From Flavobacterium sp. LHD-80 (lineage in GTDB: Bacteria > Bacteroidota > Bacteroidia > Flavobacteriales > Flavobacteriaceae): a DNA stretch of 64,000 nt. The translations under genes and the position numbers were made by a program. Below the pieces are notes generated by a model. It did not search any database. It was not told where the DNA came from and worked only from the letters and a program-made list of their open reading frames with translations. Below are positions 18,928 to 27,712 of this stretch, one piece after another. Where the stretch lies: the NCBI RefSeq assembly GCF_030929605.1, contig NZ_JAVFVS010000001.1, positions 186,001-250,000 of the forward strand. The letters are read 5' to 3'. Within the stretch, counting starts at the first letter, position 1. Each line of letters starts with the position of its first letter.

Positions 18928-19863
18928 ATGAAAGTTACCATTGTAGGAGCAGGAAATGTTGGAGCTACATGTGCAGATGTTATTTCTTATAGAGGAATTG
19001 CTAGCGAAGTAGTGCTGTTGGATATTAAAGAAGGTTTTGCCGAAGGTAAAGCGTTGGATATTATGCAATGTGCCACAAACACAGGTTTTAACACCAAAGT
19101 TTCGGGCGTTACCAACGATTATTCTAAAACTGCCGGAAGTGATGTAGTAGTAATTACATCAGGAATTCCAAGAAAACCAGGAATGACAAGAGAAGAATTA
19201 ATAGGTATAAATGCAGGAATTGTAAAAACGGTTGCTGAAAACGTACTTAAATATTCTCCTGATACTATAATTGTTGTTGTTTCTAATCCGATGGACACAA
19301 TGACTTATTTAGCTTTAAAATCGACAGGTTTGCCAAAAAACAGAATAATAGGTATGGGAGGAGCTTTAGACAGCTCACGTTTTAGAACTTATCTTTCTTT
19401 GGCGTTGGATAAACCTGCAAATGATATTTCTGCGATGGTGATTGGAGGACATGGTGATACCACTATGATCCCATTAACACGTTTAGCATCTTATAATGGA
19501 ATACCTGTGTCGCAATTTCTTTCAGAGGAAGTGCTTCAAAAAGTGGCAGCTGATACAATGGTAGGAGGAGCGACTCTTACTGGTTTGCTAGGAACATCAG
19601 CTTGGTATGCTCCGGGAGCGTCTGTGGCATATTTAGTTGATAGTATTTTGAATGATCAGAAAAAAATGATTGCTTGTTCTGTTTTTGTTGAAGGAGAATA
19701 TGGACAAAGCGATATTTGTATTGGAGTACCGTGTATAATTGGTAAAAATGGTGTTGAAGAAATTGTAGATATTGATTTAAATGACTCAGAAAAGACATTG
19801 TTTTCGAAAAGCGCAGATGCAGTTCGTAACATGAATGATGCTCTAAAGTCGATTTTAGTATAA
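18928..19863 (+). CDS. mdh: Malate dehydrogenase (LDH-like type)
   Basis: This 311-residue enzyme oxidises malate to oxaloacetate with NAD in the TCA cycle. The N-terminal dinucleotide fold shows 'VGAGNVGATCA' (residues 5-15) and Asp in 'VVLLDIKEG'. The mobile loop 'IPRKPGMTREEL' has the Arg pair that selects dicarboxylic substrates and so separates MDH from lactate dehydrogenase. 'VSNPMDTMTY' and the catalytic His in 'IGGHGDTTM' near residue 175 complete the site. It is cytoplasmic. It lies 109 bp after gyrB and ends in its own terminator. Confidence 0.95.
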   Translation: MKVTIVGAGNVGATCADVISYRGIASEVVLLDIKEGFAEGKALDIMQCATNTGFNTKVSGVTNDYSKTAGSDVVVITSGIPRKPGMTREELIGINAGIVKTVAENVLKYSPDTIIVVVSNPMDTMTYLALKSTGLPKNRIIGMGGALDSSRFRTYLSLALDKPANDISAMVIGGHGDTTMIPLTRLASYNGIPVSQFLSEEVLQKVAADTMVGGATLTGLLGTSAWYAPGASVAYLVDSILNDQKKMIACSVFVEGEYGQSDICIGVPCIIGKNGVEEIVDIDLNDSEKTLFSKSADAVRNMNDALKSILV

Positions 19864-19880
19864 TAAAAACAGTAAAAAAA

Positions 19881-19915
19881 AGAAAAGGCTGCACTTTTGC
19901 AGTCTTTTTTTTGAG
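19881..19915 (+). terminator. Rho-independent terminator after mdh
   Basis: AAAGGCTGCA and TGCAGTCTTT arms around CTTT are followed by eight T, about 20 bp after the mdh stop codon. Confidence 0.85.
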
Positions 19916-19932
19916 ATTAATTAATAAATAAA

Positions 19933-19963
19933 TTGCTTAATCATTTCGAGAATTATATATTTG
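19933..19963 (+). promoter_or_regulatory. Promoter of secDF
   Basis: TTG (19933-19935), 20 nt, then TATATTTG (19956-19963) matches the Bacteroidota sigma-A consensus. It predicts a transcript start near 19970 and a leader of about 120 nt before secDF. Confidence 0.65.
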
Positions 19964-20091
19964 CTCGGTTTAAAAAAAATGTTGTAATTCGTGATCTCGA
20001 TTTTTTAGTTTTAAAATCTCATGTCAGGGCTTATTTTTAGGGAATTTAGAACCAAAAACAAACAATAAAACATAATTAATTTTTAGTAATA

Positions 20092-23064
20092 ATGCAGAAT
20101 AAAGGACTTATTAAATTTTTCGCAATTCTATTTGCATTGGTAAGTATTTACCAACTTTCATTCACTTTTGTGGCAAATAATGTCAAAGGTGAGGCTAAAG
20201 CTTTTGCAGGAGATAATCCTGATAAAGAGCTTAAATATTTAGATTCTATTGGTAAAGAGAAAGTATTTGATCTTGGTTTTACTGATTTTACTTACAATGA
20301 AGTAAAAAACAAGCAGCTAAACAAAGGTCTTGACTTAGAAGGAGGAATCAACGTGATTCTTCAAATTTCTATTAAAGACGTTTTAAAAGGTTTATCAAAT
20401 AATTCTAAAAATCCAGTATTTAATAAATCATTAGCTGATGCAACTGCAAATTTAGAAGGAAACAAAACGTATTTAAGTAAGTTCTTCGAAGCTTTTGAAG
20501 CAAATTCAAATGGAACTGTGAAATTGGCTTCGCCAGATATTTTTGCAAACAGAAGTTTACAAGGAGAAGGCGGAATTGATTTTCAAATGACCGACGCGCA
20601 AGCTCAAAAAGTTATTAAAAGAAAAGTTGACGAATCTGTTGAAAGTGCTTACAAAGTATTAAGAGAGCGTATCGACAAATTTGGTGTAACACAACCAAAT
20701 ATCCAAAAATTAGGAGAAACAGGAAGAATCTTAGTTGAGCTTCCAGGTGCTAAAGATGTTGATAGAATCAAAAAATTATTAGGAGGAAAAGCTCAATTAG
20801 AGTTTTGGGAAACTTTTAAAATTGAAGAAATCGGAAACTTCTTAGTAGCTTCTAATGAGGCTTTGAAAAAGACTGAAATCAAAAAAACTGAAACTAAAGC
20901 TGTTGCTAAAGATTCATTGAATGCTTTATTGACAGATGCTAAAGATTCTGTTGATACTAAAAAAGGAAACAATCCATTATTTGACAAAATGATTGGTCAA
21001 GGTGGTGGACCAGTTTTAGGATATTTTGCTCCTAAAGATACTGCAACTGTTAATGCTTATTTCAAAAGAGCAGATATCAGAGTTTTATTGGGTGCTGACC
21101 AACACAATGCTAAATTTGTTTGGAGCAAGCCAACTACATTAAAAGATGCTAAAGGAAAAGATGTTGAAGCAGTTGAATTATATGCTTTAAAAGGAAACAG
21201 AGATAATACTCCTGCGATGAGCGGTGGTGTTGTTACTGATGCAAAAGATACTTTTGACCAATTAGGAAAACCAGCTGTTTCTATGCAAATGAACAGCCAA
21301 GGTGCTAAAGTTTGGGAAGAATTAACAGGAAGAGCATTCTCTCAAAAAGGTTATATTGCTATTGTTTTAGATGATATCGTTTATTCTGCTCCTGGAGTTA
21401 CTAGCGGACCAATCGCTGGAGGAAGATCTGAAATTACAGGTTCTTTTGACGTAGCTGAAACTAAAGATTTAGCAAACGTATTAAACGCAGGTAAATTACC
21501 AGCTTCTGCAGATATTATTCAATCTACTGTTGTTGGACCATCTTTAGGTCAAGCTGCAATTGATGCTGGAACTATCTCATCTGTATTAGGATTCTTATTA
21601 GTTTGTTTATGGATGGTATTCTATTATGGTAAAGCTGGTTGGTATGCTAACCTTGCTTTATTATTAAACTTACTTTTCTTGTTCGGAATTATGGCAAGTT
21701 TTGGTTTCGTATTAACGTTGCCTGGTATTGCTGGTATCGTATTAACATTAGGTACTGCGGTAGATGCGAACATTATTATATTTGAAAGAGCAAAAGAGGA
21801 ATTACGTGAAGGTAAATCATTATCTGAAGCTGTTGTAACTTCTTACGGATGGCACGGTGCAATGCGTTCAATTATCGATGCTAACGTAACACACGTTTTA
21901 ACTGGAGCAATCTTGTTTATCTTTGGAACAGGACCAATTAAAGGTTTTGCTTTGACATTATTAATTGGTATCGTAACTTCATTGTTTACATCAATTTTTA
22001 TTGCTAGAATTTTTATTGACAGAAATATTGCTGGAAAAGGTGATTTAACTTTCTCTACAAACATTACTAAAAATTGGTTTACTAATTTCCACTTTGACTT
22101 TATCAAAATCAAAAAATTCACTTATATCTTCTCTTCTATTGTAGTTGTAGTAAGTTTAGTTTCTATCTTCTTCGTTAACGGATTAGATGAAGGTGTTGAT
22201 TTTGTTGGAGGTAGAACTTTCCAAGTTAAATTTGAAAAACCAGTTGATGCTACAGTAATTTCAGATGAATTATCTGCTGCTTTTGGAACTCCAGTTGAGG
22301 CTAAAGTTTTAGGTGATGATGATCAGTTGAAAATTACAACTAAATACAAAATTAAAGAAGACGGTGTTGCTATCGATGAGGAAGTAAACCAAAAATTATA
22401 TCAAGCTTTACAAAAGTATTACCCAAATACTACTTATGATAAATTCATCAACTCATTTGATGGTAAAAAAGTAGGGGTTTTACAAGCGTCTAAAGTTGGA
22501 GCTTCTATCTCTGAAGATATCAAAACTAACTCTTACTGGGCAGTTCTTGGTGCTATGGCGGTTATTTTCTTATACTTAATGATTTCTTTCCGTAAATGGC
22601 AATATTCATTAGGTGCGATTGCGGCTGTTGCTCACGACGTTATCTTTGTATTAGGAATTTATTCATTATGCTATAAATTCATGCCTTTCCACATGGAAAT
22701 GGACCAGCACTTTATCGCTGCAATCCTTACGGTAATTGGTTACTCTATGAACGATACTGTAATTGTATTTGATAGAATTAGAGAGTTTATCATTGGAAAC
22801 CGTAAAGGAAGCTTTGAAGATATCGTAAATGCTTCTATTAATACTACATTATCTAGAACGTTGAATACGTCATTAATGATGATCATTGTATTATTGACAA
22901 TGTTTATTTTTGGTGGAGAGTCAATTAGAGGATTTATCTTTGCTATGTTAATTGGTATCGTTGTAGGAACTTATTCTTCATTATTTATCGCAACACCAGT
23001 ATTGGTTGACACGATCTCTAAAGATGATAAACATACAATCGAAGACAAACATAACAAGGCTTAA
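20092..23064 (+). CDS. secDF: Fused protein translocase subunit SecDF
   Basis: SecD and SecF are joined in one 990-residue inner-membrane protein, the usual form in Bacteroidota. It uses the proton gradient to pull exported proteins out of SecYEG on the periplasmic side. The SecD part has the N-terminal membrane helix, 'GLDLEGGINVILQI' near residue 80, a long periplasmic P1 region and then TM2-6 with 'VDANIIIFERAKEEL' near 560. The SecF part starts about residue 670 with 'GLDEGVDFVGG' and ends with TM helices that include 'NDTVIVFDRIRE' near 895. A Lys/Thr-rich low-complexity insert lies near residues 262-295. Codon use looks like that of a highly expressed gene. Confidence 0.96.
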   Translation: MQNKGLIKFFAILFALVSIYQLSFTFVANNVKGEAKAFAGDNPDKELKYLDSIGKEKVFDLGFTDFTYNEVKNKQLNKGLDLEGGINVILQISIKDVLKGLSNNSKNPVFNKSLADATANLEGNKTYLSKFFEAFEANSNGTVKLASPDIFANRSLQGEGGIDFQMTDAQAQKVIKRKVDESVESAYKVLRERIDKFGVTQPNIQKLGETGRILVELPGAKDVDRIKKLLGGKAQLEFWETFKIEEIGNFLVASNEALKKTEIKKTETKAVAKDSLNALLTDAKDSVDTKKGNNPLFDKMIGQGGGPVLGYFAPKDTATVNAYFKRADIRVLLGADQHNAKFVWSKPTTLKDAKGKDVEAVELYALKGNRDNTPAMSGGVVTDAKDTFDQLGKPAVSMQMNSQGAKVWEELTGRAFSQKGYIAIVLDDIVYSAPGVTSGPIAGGRSEITGSFDVAETKDLANVLNAGKLPASADIIQSTVVGPSLGQAAIDAGTISSVLGFLLVCLWMVFYYGKAGWYANLALLLNLLFLFGIMASFGFVLTLPGIAGIVLTLGTAVDANIIIFERAKEELREGKSLSEAVVTSYGWHGAMRSIIDANVTHVLTGAILFIFGTGPIKGFALTLLIGIVTSLFTSIFIARIFIDRNIAGKGDLTFSTNITKNWFTNFHFDFIKIKKFTYIFSSIVVVVSLVSIFFVNGLDEGVDFVGGRTFQVKFEKPVDATVISDELSAAFGTPVEAKVLGDDDQLKITTKYKIKEDGVAIDEEVNQKLYQALQKYYPNTTYDKFINSFDGKKVGVLQASKVGASISEDIKTNSYWAVLGAMAVIFLYLMISFRKWQYSLGAIAAVAHDVIFVLGIYSLCYKFMPFHMEMDQHFIAAILTVIGYSMNDTVIVFDRIREFIIGNRKGSFEDIVNASINTTLSRTLNTSLMMIIVLLTMFIFGGESIRGFIFAMLIGIVVGTYSSLFIATPVLVDTISKDDKHTIEDKHNKA

Positions 23065-23085
23065 TTAAAACCTTAGTTTATATAG

Positions 23086-23118
23086 AAAAAAGATCCAGTG
23101 AAAACTGGATCTTTTTTT
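23086..23118 (+). terminator. Rho-independent terminator after secDF
   Basis: AAAAAAGATCCAGT and ACTGGATCTTTTTTT arms with a GAAA loop lie 22 bp after the stop codon. This begins a 595-bp gene-free stretch (23065-23659) filled with the repeats listed next. Confidence 0.9.
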
Positions 23119-23262
23119 GTTTTAATTGATTTTATATTTTGGAGAGTTATAGCTAAAGAATAAATCTTTTTGTACTGTGATTCTTCTTTAGTCTTTTTGC
23201 ATAAAAGAAGATTAAATGTTTTTTAAACAGTCTTACTAGAGCGTCTCTTGAAAACAAAAAGT

Positions 23263-23350
23263 TCTAGTCTAGCCCCGATGGGAGCGGTATCCTTTTTCCT
23301 GCTTCTTTAGCGGGAAAAAGATATAGCGGACAGCGGGACTGCGCTTGTTG
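23263..23350. repeat. Dispersed intergenic repeat ('TAGCCCCGATGGGAGCGGTA' type)
   Basis: The unit runs from TCTAGCCCCGATGGGAGCGG through a central hairpin (TCCTTTTTCCTGC / GCGGGAAAAAGA around TTCTTTA) to GCGGACAGCGGGACTGCGCT. It is much richer in GC than its surroundings. I recall near-identical units scattered through Flavobacterium genomes. No second copy lies in this window, so the repeat status rests on memory. Confidence 0.6.
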
Positions 23351-23472
23351 TGAAATAATATATTTCTGCTTCAATAAATCATGATGAATACCAGTTTTGT
23401 TATTAGTCTCAGAAATAGTTAAAACGATCTGCTTTAATTTATTTTGCTGTCAGCTTCTAAAATTTTTAACTG

Positions 23473-23522
23473 CAAATTGTACAAATTCCCACAAATTAAT
23501 TTGCGAGAATTTGTACAATTTG
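23473..23522. repeat. 16-bp inverted repeat in the secDF-lgt gap
   Basis: CAAATTGTACAAATTC (23473-23488) and its exact complement (23507-23522) flank 18 nt. No gene or promoter function is evident. Confidence 0.75.
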
Positions 23523-23548
23523 TGGTTAGAATTGCGCTTTTCAACTTT

Positions 23549-23564
23549 GCAGACTTAAGTCTGC
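23549..23564. repeat. 16-bp perfect palindrome GCAGACTTAAGTCTGC
   Basis: This perfect palindrome is followed at once by AAACTT...AAGTTT (23570-23590). It is part of the cluster of short repeats between secDF and lgt. It may be a protein site or simply a repeat unit. Confidence 0.6.
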
Positions 23565-23603
23565 TGATCAAACTTATAGACTTCAAGTTTGTTGCAGTTT
23601 ATT

Positions 23604-23639
23604 CAAAAAAAAACGCCCAATAATTAATATTGGGCGTTT
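23604..23639 (-). terminator. Terminator downstream of lgt
   Basis: AAACGCCCAA and TTGGGCGTTT arms around a TAATTAATA loop are preceded on the plus strand by seven or more A, which is the T-run for minus-strand transcription. It ends the lgt-side transcript. Confidence 0.85.
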
Positions 23640-23659
23640 CTGTATTTTTAAAATGTAAT

Positions 23660-24592
23660 TTATGATGTTGCTAAAGGATTTCTTTGTGCTCTAATGATAA
23701 AGAAAAGCCCGATAATGATAAAAGGTATGCTTAGCCATTGTCCGGTTGAGAAAATGCCTAATTCGTTTTCAAAACCGCCTTGGCTTTCTTTTACAAATTC
23801 AACAATGAAACGCACAACGAATAAAAGAACTAAAAATAATCCGAATAATAATCCAGATTTAAGTCTTGCGTTTGTTTTCCAGTATAGGAAGTATAAAATA
23901 GCAAAGACAAAAATGTAGCAGAATGCTTCGTATAATTGTGTTGGATGTTTTGCAGGAACTTGAGCTAGTAAATCAGCAAATTTTGGATCGTGTGCGATTG
24001 CGCTGTAAGCCTCTTTGGGGTCAGCAATTCTAGTTTTTTGTATAGCATCATTTTTGCTGAATGTATCGTGTAAAAAACGAATTCCGAAAGCAGATGTTGT
24101 TTCGTTTCCGATAATTTCAGAATTGAAAAAATTTCCAAAACGAACAAAAATTGCACCGCTCGCAACCGGAATAACCACACGGTCTAAAATCCATAATAAT
24201 GGACGTCTTAAAACATTTTTACTGTAAAAGTACATTGCCACAATGATTGAAATTGCTGCTCCGTGACTTGCTAATCCTTGAAATCCTGTGAATTCAAATT
24301 TTGGTTCAAAACGGAAAGGCAAGAAAATTTCAAGTAAATGGTTTCTGAAATATTCCCAATCATAAAAGAAAACATGTCCTAAACGTGCGCCTGCTAAAGT
24401 GGCTAAAACGGTCCAAACAAATAAAGAATCTAGTTTGTCAAGCGATTCGTTTTCGCGTTCGAAAATCTTTTTCATTAGGAACCATCCTAAGCCAAAAGCA
24501 ATTACGAACATTAAACTGTAATAACGAATCATAAAAAATCCAAGATCTATTCCTTCAGAAGGATTCCAAACCAAGTTTAAGGCGTGTGTCAT
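23660..24592 (-). CDS. lgt: Prolipoprotein diacylglyceryl transferase
   Basis: This 310-residue inner-membrane enzyme moves diacylglycerol from phosphatidylglycerol to the lipobox Cys of prolipoproteins, the first step of lipoprotein maturation. About seven membrane segments are visible. Family motifs are 'IRYYSLMFVIAF' near residue 23, 'GLASHGAAISI' near 105 (the catalytic-region His) and the signature 'FVRFGNFFNSEIIG' near 150. 'HPTQLYEAF' near 218 is also typical. The start at 24592 places the first periplasmic segment correctly. yidD lies 65 bp upstream on the same strand, so lgt, yidD and cysS may share a transcript. Confidence 0.95.
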   Translation of the reverse strand: MTHALNLVWNPSEGIDLGFFMIRYYSLMFVIAFGLGWFLMKKIFERENESLDKLDSLFVWTVLATLAGARLGHVFFYDWEYFRNHLLEIFLPFRFEPKFEFTGFQGLASHGAAISIIVAMYFYSKNVLRRPLLWILDRVVIPVASGAIFVRFGNFFNSEIIGNETTSAFGIRFLHDTFSKNDAIQKTRIADPKEAYSAIAHDPKFADLLAQVPAKHPTQLYEAFCYIFVFAILYFLYWKTNARLKSGLLFGLFLVLLFVVRFIVEFVKESQGGFENELGIFSTGQWLSIPFIIIGLFFIIRAQRNPLATS

Positions 24593-24657
24593 GTAATATT
24601 GTGTTTTTATTAATTGTAAAAATAAATATTTAAAGCAGAGTTCCTCTTTATAAAAAG

Positions 24658-24897
24658 TTAATGTTTATGTGAACATTTCTTTTCTGGAACGGGGTCGTAG
24701 CCGGTTCTTCCCCACGGATGACAGCTTAAAATACGTTTCATTCCTAAGTAGCCGCCATAAAATAGTCCGTGTTTTTGCAGTGCTTCAATCATGTAGCTTG
24801 AACATGTTGGTTCAAAGCGACATGACGCTGGTGTAAACGGCGAAATAGCAGTTTGATAGAAGCGAACTAATAAAACAAATGGCGTTATGGCTTTCAT
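24658..24897 (-). CDS. yidD: Membrane protein insertion efficiency factor YidD
   Basis: This 79-residue protein has the full YidD pattern: an N-terminal amphipathic helix ('[13 protein letters not shown]'), then '[15 protein letters not shown]' with the two conserved cysteines, '[20 protein letters not shown]' and 'GYDPVP'. In other bacteria YidD assists YidC in putting proteins into the inner membrane. Here it is not next to yidC, rnpA or rpmH but sits between cysS and lgt, 21 bp from the cysS stop. The short His/Lys tail is unremarkable. Confidence 0.93.
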   Translation of the reverse strand: MKAITPFVLLVRFYQTAISPFTPASCRFEPTCSSYMIEALQKHGLFYGGYLGMKRILSCHPWGRTGYDPVPEKKCSHKH

Positions 24898-24918
24898 GAT
24901 TTATTAGATTTTTTTGTC

Positions 24919-26397
24919 TTAGATAGAGAAACTGGTTCCGTCTTTTCCGTCTTTTAGCTGAATTCCTAAAGCAATCAATTGATCACGAATTTGGTCAGAA
25001 AGAGCAAAGTTTTTGTCAGCTCTGGCTTGATTTCTCATTCCGATAAGCATGTTTACAACGCCTTCTAGTTTATCGTTATTGCTATCGGTTCCTTTTTCAT
25101 CGTTTAACCCAAGTACGTCAAAAACAAAAGCATTAATTGCTGTTGTGAAAGTTTTTAGGTCTTCGGCAGAAATTGTTTCTTTTCCGTCTTTTAATAAATT
25201 GATATAACGAACGCCTTCGAATAAATGAGCAATTAAAATTGGAGTATTGAAGTCGTCGTTCATTGCATCATAACACAATTGCTTCCATGCGCTAAAATCA
25301 ATAGAACTTGACTTGCCAGCTGTAATTGTTGGCAACGAATCAAGCGCTTCCATTAATCTTTTGTATCCTTTTTCGGCAGCTGTAATAGCATCATCAGAAA
25401 AGTCTAGAATGCTTCTGTAATGTGCCTGAAGCATGAAGAATCTTGTTACTGATGCAGAAAATGCTTTGCTTAAAATAGTGTTGTCTCCACTTAAAATTTC
25501 GCCTGGCAAAATATTGTTTCCAGTAGATTTTGCCATTTTCTTTCCGTTTAAAGTAAGCATATTGGCGTGCATCCAGTAATTTACTGGAGATTGTCCTGTG
25601 CAGGCTTCGTTTTGAGCAATTTCACATTCGTGATGTGGGAATTTTAAGTCCATTCCGCCACCATGAATATCAAAATGATTCCCTAAATACTTTGTACTCA
25701 TTGCAGTACATTCTAAGTGCCAACCTGGAAAACCATCGCTCCAAGGTGAAGGCCATCTCATGATATGCTCAGGTTCTGCTTTTTTCCAAAGTGCAAAATC
25801 TTGCGGATTTCTTTTGTCAGACTGTCCGTCAAGATCACGAGTATTAGCAAGCATATCTTCGATGTTTCGTCCGCTTAAAATGCCGTAATTGTTTGTTTCG
25901 TTGTATTTTACAACATCAAAATAAACTGATCCATTGGCAACATAACCAATTCCTTTGTCAATAATTTTTTTGATGATTTCGATTTGCTCAATAATATGCC
26001 CAGTTGCTGTTGGCTCGATGCTTGGAGGCAAAAAGTTGAAGGCTTTTAGAATATCATGAAAATCGACAGTATAGCGCTGTACAACTTCCATTGGTTCTAA
26101 TTGCTCTAAACGTGCTTTTTTAGCAATTTTATCTTCACCTTCGTCAACATCATCCACAATATGACCAACATCGGTAATATTACGAACGTAACGAACTTTG
26201 TAATCCAGATGTAAAAAGTATCTGAAGATTACGTCAAAAGACATAAAAGTTCTGACATTTCCTAAATGCACATTGCTATAAACCGTTGGTCCGCAAACAT
26301 ACATTCCAACATTTCCTTCATGGATTGGTTTGAAATTTTCTTTTTCACCTGATAGTGAATTGTATATTTTTAAAGGTTGCGTTGTATATAAAGGCAT
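24919..26397 (-). CDS. cysS: Cysteinyl-tRNA synthetase
   Basis: This 492-residue class I synthetase charges tRNA-Cys. The HIGH-type motif is '[11 protein letters not shown]' near residue 40, and the Cys in 'MYVCGPTVY' near 29 is a zinc ligand. '[20 protein letters not shown]' gives two further ligand-region residues near 220. The KMSKS loop is '[10 protein letters not shown]' near 288, an accepted variant. The C-terminal DALR-like helical domain includes '[18 protein letters not shown]'. Length is normal. The gene is followed closely by yidD. A repeat-flanked four-helix-bundle gene separates it from folE. Confidence 0.96.
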   Translation of the reverse strand: MPLYTTQPLKIYNSLSGEKENFKPIHEGNVGMYVCGPTVYSNVHLGNVRTFMSFDVIFRYFLHLDYKVRYVRNITDVGHIVDDVDEGEDKIAKKARLEQLEPMEVVQRYTVDFHDILKAFNFLPPSIEPTATGHIIEQIEIIKKIIDKGIGYVANGSVYFDVVKYNETNNYGILSGRNIEDMLANTRDLDGQSDKRNPQDFALWKKAEPEHIMRWPSPWSDGFPGWHLECTAMSTKYLGNHFDIHGGGMDLKFPHHECEIAQNEACTGQSPVNYWMHANMLTLNGKKMAKSTGNNILPGEILSGDNTILSKAFSASVTRFFMLQAHYRSILDFSDDAITAAEKGYKRLMEALDSLPTITAGKSSSIDFSAWKQLCYDAMNDDFNTPILIAHLFEGVRYINLLKDGKETISAEDLKTFTTAINAFVFDVLGLNDEKGTDSNNDKLEGVVNMLIGMRNQARADKNFALSDQIRDQLIALGIQLKDGKDGTSFSI

Positions 26398-26404
26398 AAA
26401 ATTA

Positions 26405-26441
26405 ATGTTTAACCGTTTAATCGTTAATTTGTTTAATCGTT
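26405..26441. repeat. TTTAATCGTT direct repeats, left flank of the four-helix-bundle gene
   Basis: GTTTAACCGTTTAATCGTTA and ATTTGTTTAATCGTTA repeat the TTTAATCGTT unit. Related units lie on the other side of the four-helix-bundle gene (26826-26880) and upstream of valS (38329-38436). Confidence 0.7.
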
Positions 26442-26451
26442 ATGAACGGGT

Positions 26452-26817
26452 TTATTCTTGTGAAAGATAATATTTTTTTAGATTATTTATCTGATTGCAG
26501 ATTTTTTCAAGTTTTTCGCGACATTGAGCATATTCTTGCTCGGAAATATATTTTAAATCTTTTGAAAGAATTAAATGATTTAATGTTTCCATTGGTGATG
26601 AATATGAAATCGTTAAAAAATTAGCCTTGTCTTTATTTGAATTTCTTGACGTTCCCTCGGCAATGTTTGTTGCAATTGAGGAAGAACTTCTTTTTATTTG
26701 AGAAGTCATTCCGAACAATTCGTTAGAAGGAAATGCAGTAGTTAATTTATAAATTTCTAAAATAAAAATTCTTGCATTTTGCCAAACTTCTAATTTTTCA
26801 AACGAGAAAACGTACAT
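26452..26817 (-). CDS. Four-helix-bundle protein (S23 / 23S rRNA intervening-sequence protein family)
   Basis: This 121-residue protein has the family pattern: 'FEKLEVWQNARIFILEIYKL' (helix 1), 'TSQIKRSSSSIATNIAEGT' (helix 2, with the conserved S-x-x-x-N-I-A-E-G), 'FLTISYSSPMETLNHLILS' (helix 3) and a basic C-terminal helix. The family forms pentameric barrels of four-helix bundles. It was first seen as the ORF inside intervening sequences of Leptospira 23S rRNA and is related to the Avd proteins of diversity-generating retroelements. No rRNA or reverse transcriptase is present here, so the gene is free-standing. Its role is unknown; nucleic-acid binding is plausible. TTTAATCGTT repeats lie close on both sides. 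Confidence 0.85.
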   Translation of the reverse strand: MYVFSFEKLEVWQNARIFILEIYKLTTAFPSNELFGMTSQIKRSSSSIATNIAEGTSRNSNKDKANFLTISYSSPMETLNHLILSKDLKYISEQEYAQCREKLEKICNQINNLKKYYLSQE

Positions 26818-26825
26818 GTTTTTTG

Positions 26826-26880
26826 GGTTTAATCGTTTATTTGTTTTCGATTAAACGATTAAACAAATAAACGATTAACC
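26826..26880. repeat. Inverted TTTAATCGTT repeat, right flank of the four-helix-bundle gene
   Basis: GTTTAATCGTTTATTTGTTT (from 26827) pairs with AAACAAATAAACGATTAACC (26861-26880), with one extra base on the left, around TCGATTAAACGATT. It lies just upstream of the four-helix-bundle start and 7 bp from the folE stop codon, and can form a long hairpin. Confidence 0.75.
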
Positions 26881-26886
26881 ATATAT

Positions 26887-27558
26887 TTAAAACTGAGTTT
26901 CTAGTTTAATATAATCAAGAAATTCTCTTTTTGTTTGAGGGTCTTTGAATTTTCCGCCGAATTCAGATGTTACTGTGCTGCTTTCGATATCTTTAATTCC
27001 TCTTGAGTTTACACAAAGGTGTTTTGCGTCAATAACGCAAGCAACATCTTCAGTTCCTAAAGCTTTTTGAAGTTCTTGAACAATTTGCATTGTTAAACGC
27101 TCCTGGACTTGAGGTCTTTTTGCATAATATTCAACAATACGGTTCATTTTTGATAAGCCAATAACTCTTCCGCTTGAAATATAAGCAACGTGAGCACGCC
27201 CGATAATTGGCAGTAAATGGTGTTCGCAAGTAGAATAAACAGTGATATTTTTCTCTACCAACATTTCGCCATATTTGTAATTATTGTCAAAAGTTGAAGC
27301 TTTTGGCTGTTTTGCAGGATTTAGACCTCCAAAAATTTCTTTTACAAACATTTTAGCAACTCGGTTTGGAGTACCTTTTATGCTGTCATCTGTCAAATCC
27401 ATTCCAAGCGTCTGCAGAATGTTTTCAACATCTTTTTTAATTTTTTCTATTTTTTCTTCATCAGTTATGTCAAAAGCGTCCGCTCTTAGAGGGTTTTTTG
27501 CATTACTGCTGAAATGACTGTCACCAATTTCGTCTAAAAAATCTTCGTTATTTATCAT
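26887..27558 (-). CDS. folE: GTP cyclohydrolase I
   Basis: This 223-residue enzyme opens the GTP ring to give dihydroneopterin triphosphate, the first step of tetrahydrofolate synthesis. The conserved zinc ligands are visible in 'STCEHHLLPI' (Cys and His, near residue 109) and 'HLCVNSRGI' (Cys, near 182). 'KMNRIVEYYAKRPQVQERLT' is the family core. An extra N-terminal tail of about 30 residues ('INNEDFLDEIGDSHFSSNAK') precedes the catalytic domain, as in related Flavobacteriia. The protein is a cytoplasmic homodecamer by family knowledge. Its stop is 70 bp from the start of the four-helix-bundle gene. Confidence 0.95.
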   Translation of the reverse strand: MINNEDFLDEIGDSHFSSNAKNPLRADAFDITDEEKIEKIKKDVENILQTLGMDLTDDSIKGTPNRVAKMFVKEIFGGLNPAKQPKASTFDNNYKYGEMLVEKNITVYSTCEHHLLPIIGRAHVAYISSGRVIGLSKMNRIVEYYAKRPQVQERLTMQIVQELQKALGTEDVACVIDAKHLCVNSRGIKDIESSTVTSEFGGKFKDPQTKREFLDYIKLETQF

Positions 27559-27712
27559 TAAAAACTACTATTATAATGGGTATATCTTTTTAAGGCGGTA
27601 AAGATAATTAATAAAAAGCAAACCTTTTCTATCGTTTTTACTATTTAATCGTTCCTTTTTAGATATAGTTTAAATTAATGTTGTTTGATTCAAGTTTTGT
27701 TTGTCTGCGTTA

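Noticed and set aside
23065..23659. Hidden tRNA or riboswitch in the secDF-lgt gap
   Set aside because: The palindromes do not form a cloverleaf or a known aptamer, and the strong stems are explained by terminators and repeats.
26452..26817. Diversity-generating retroelement accessory gene (avd)
   Set aside because: The protein family is related, but there is no reverse transcriptase, template repeat or variable target in the window.
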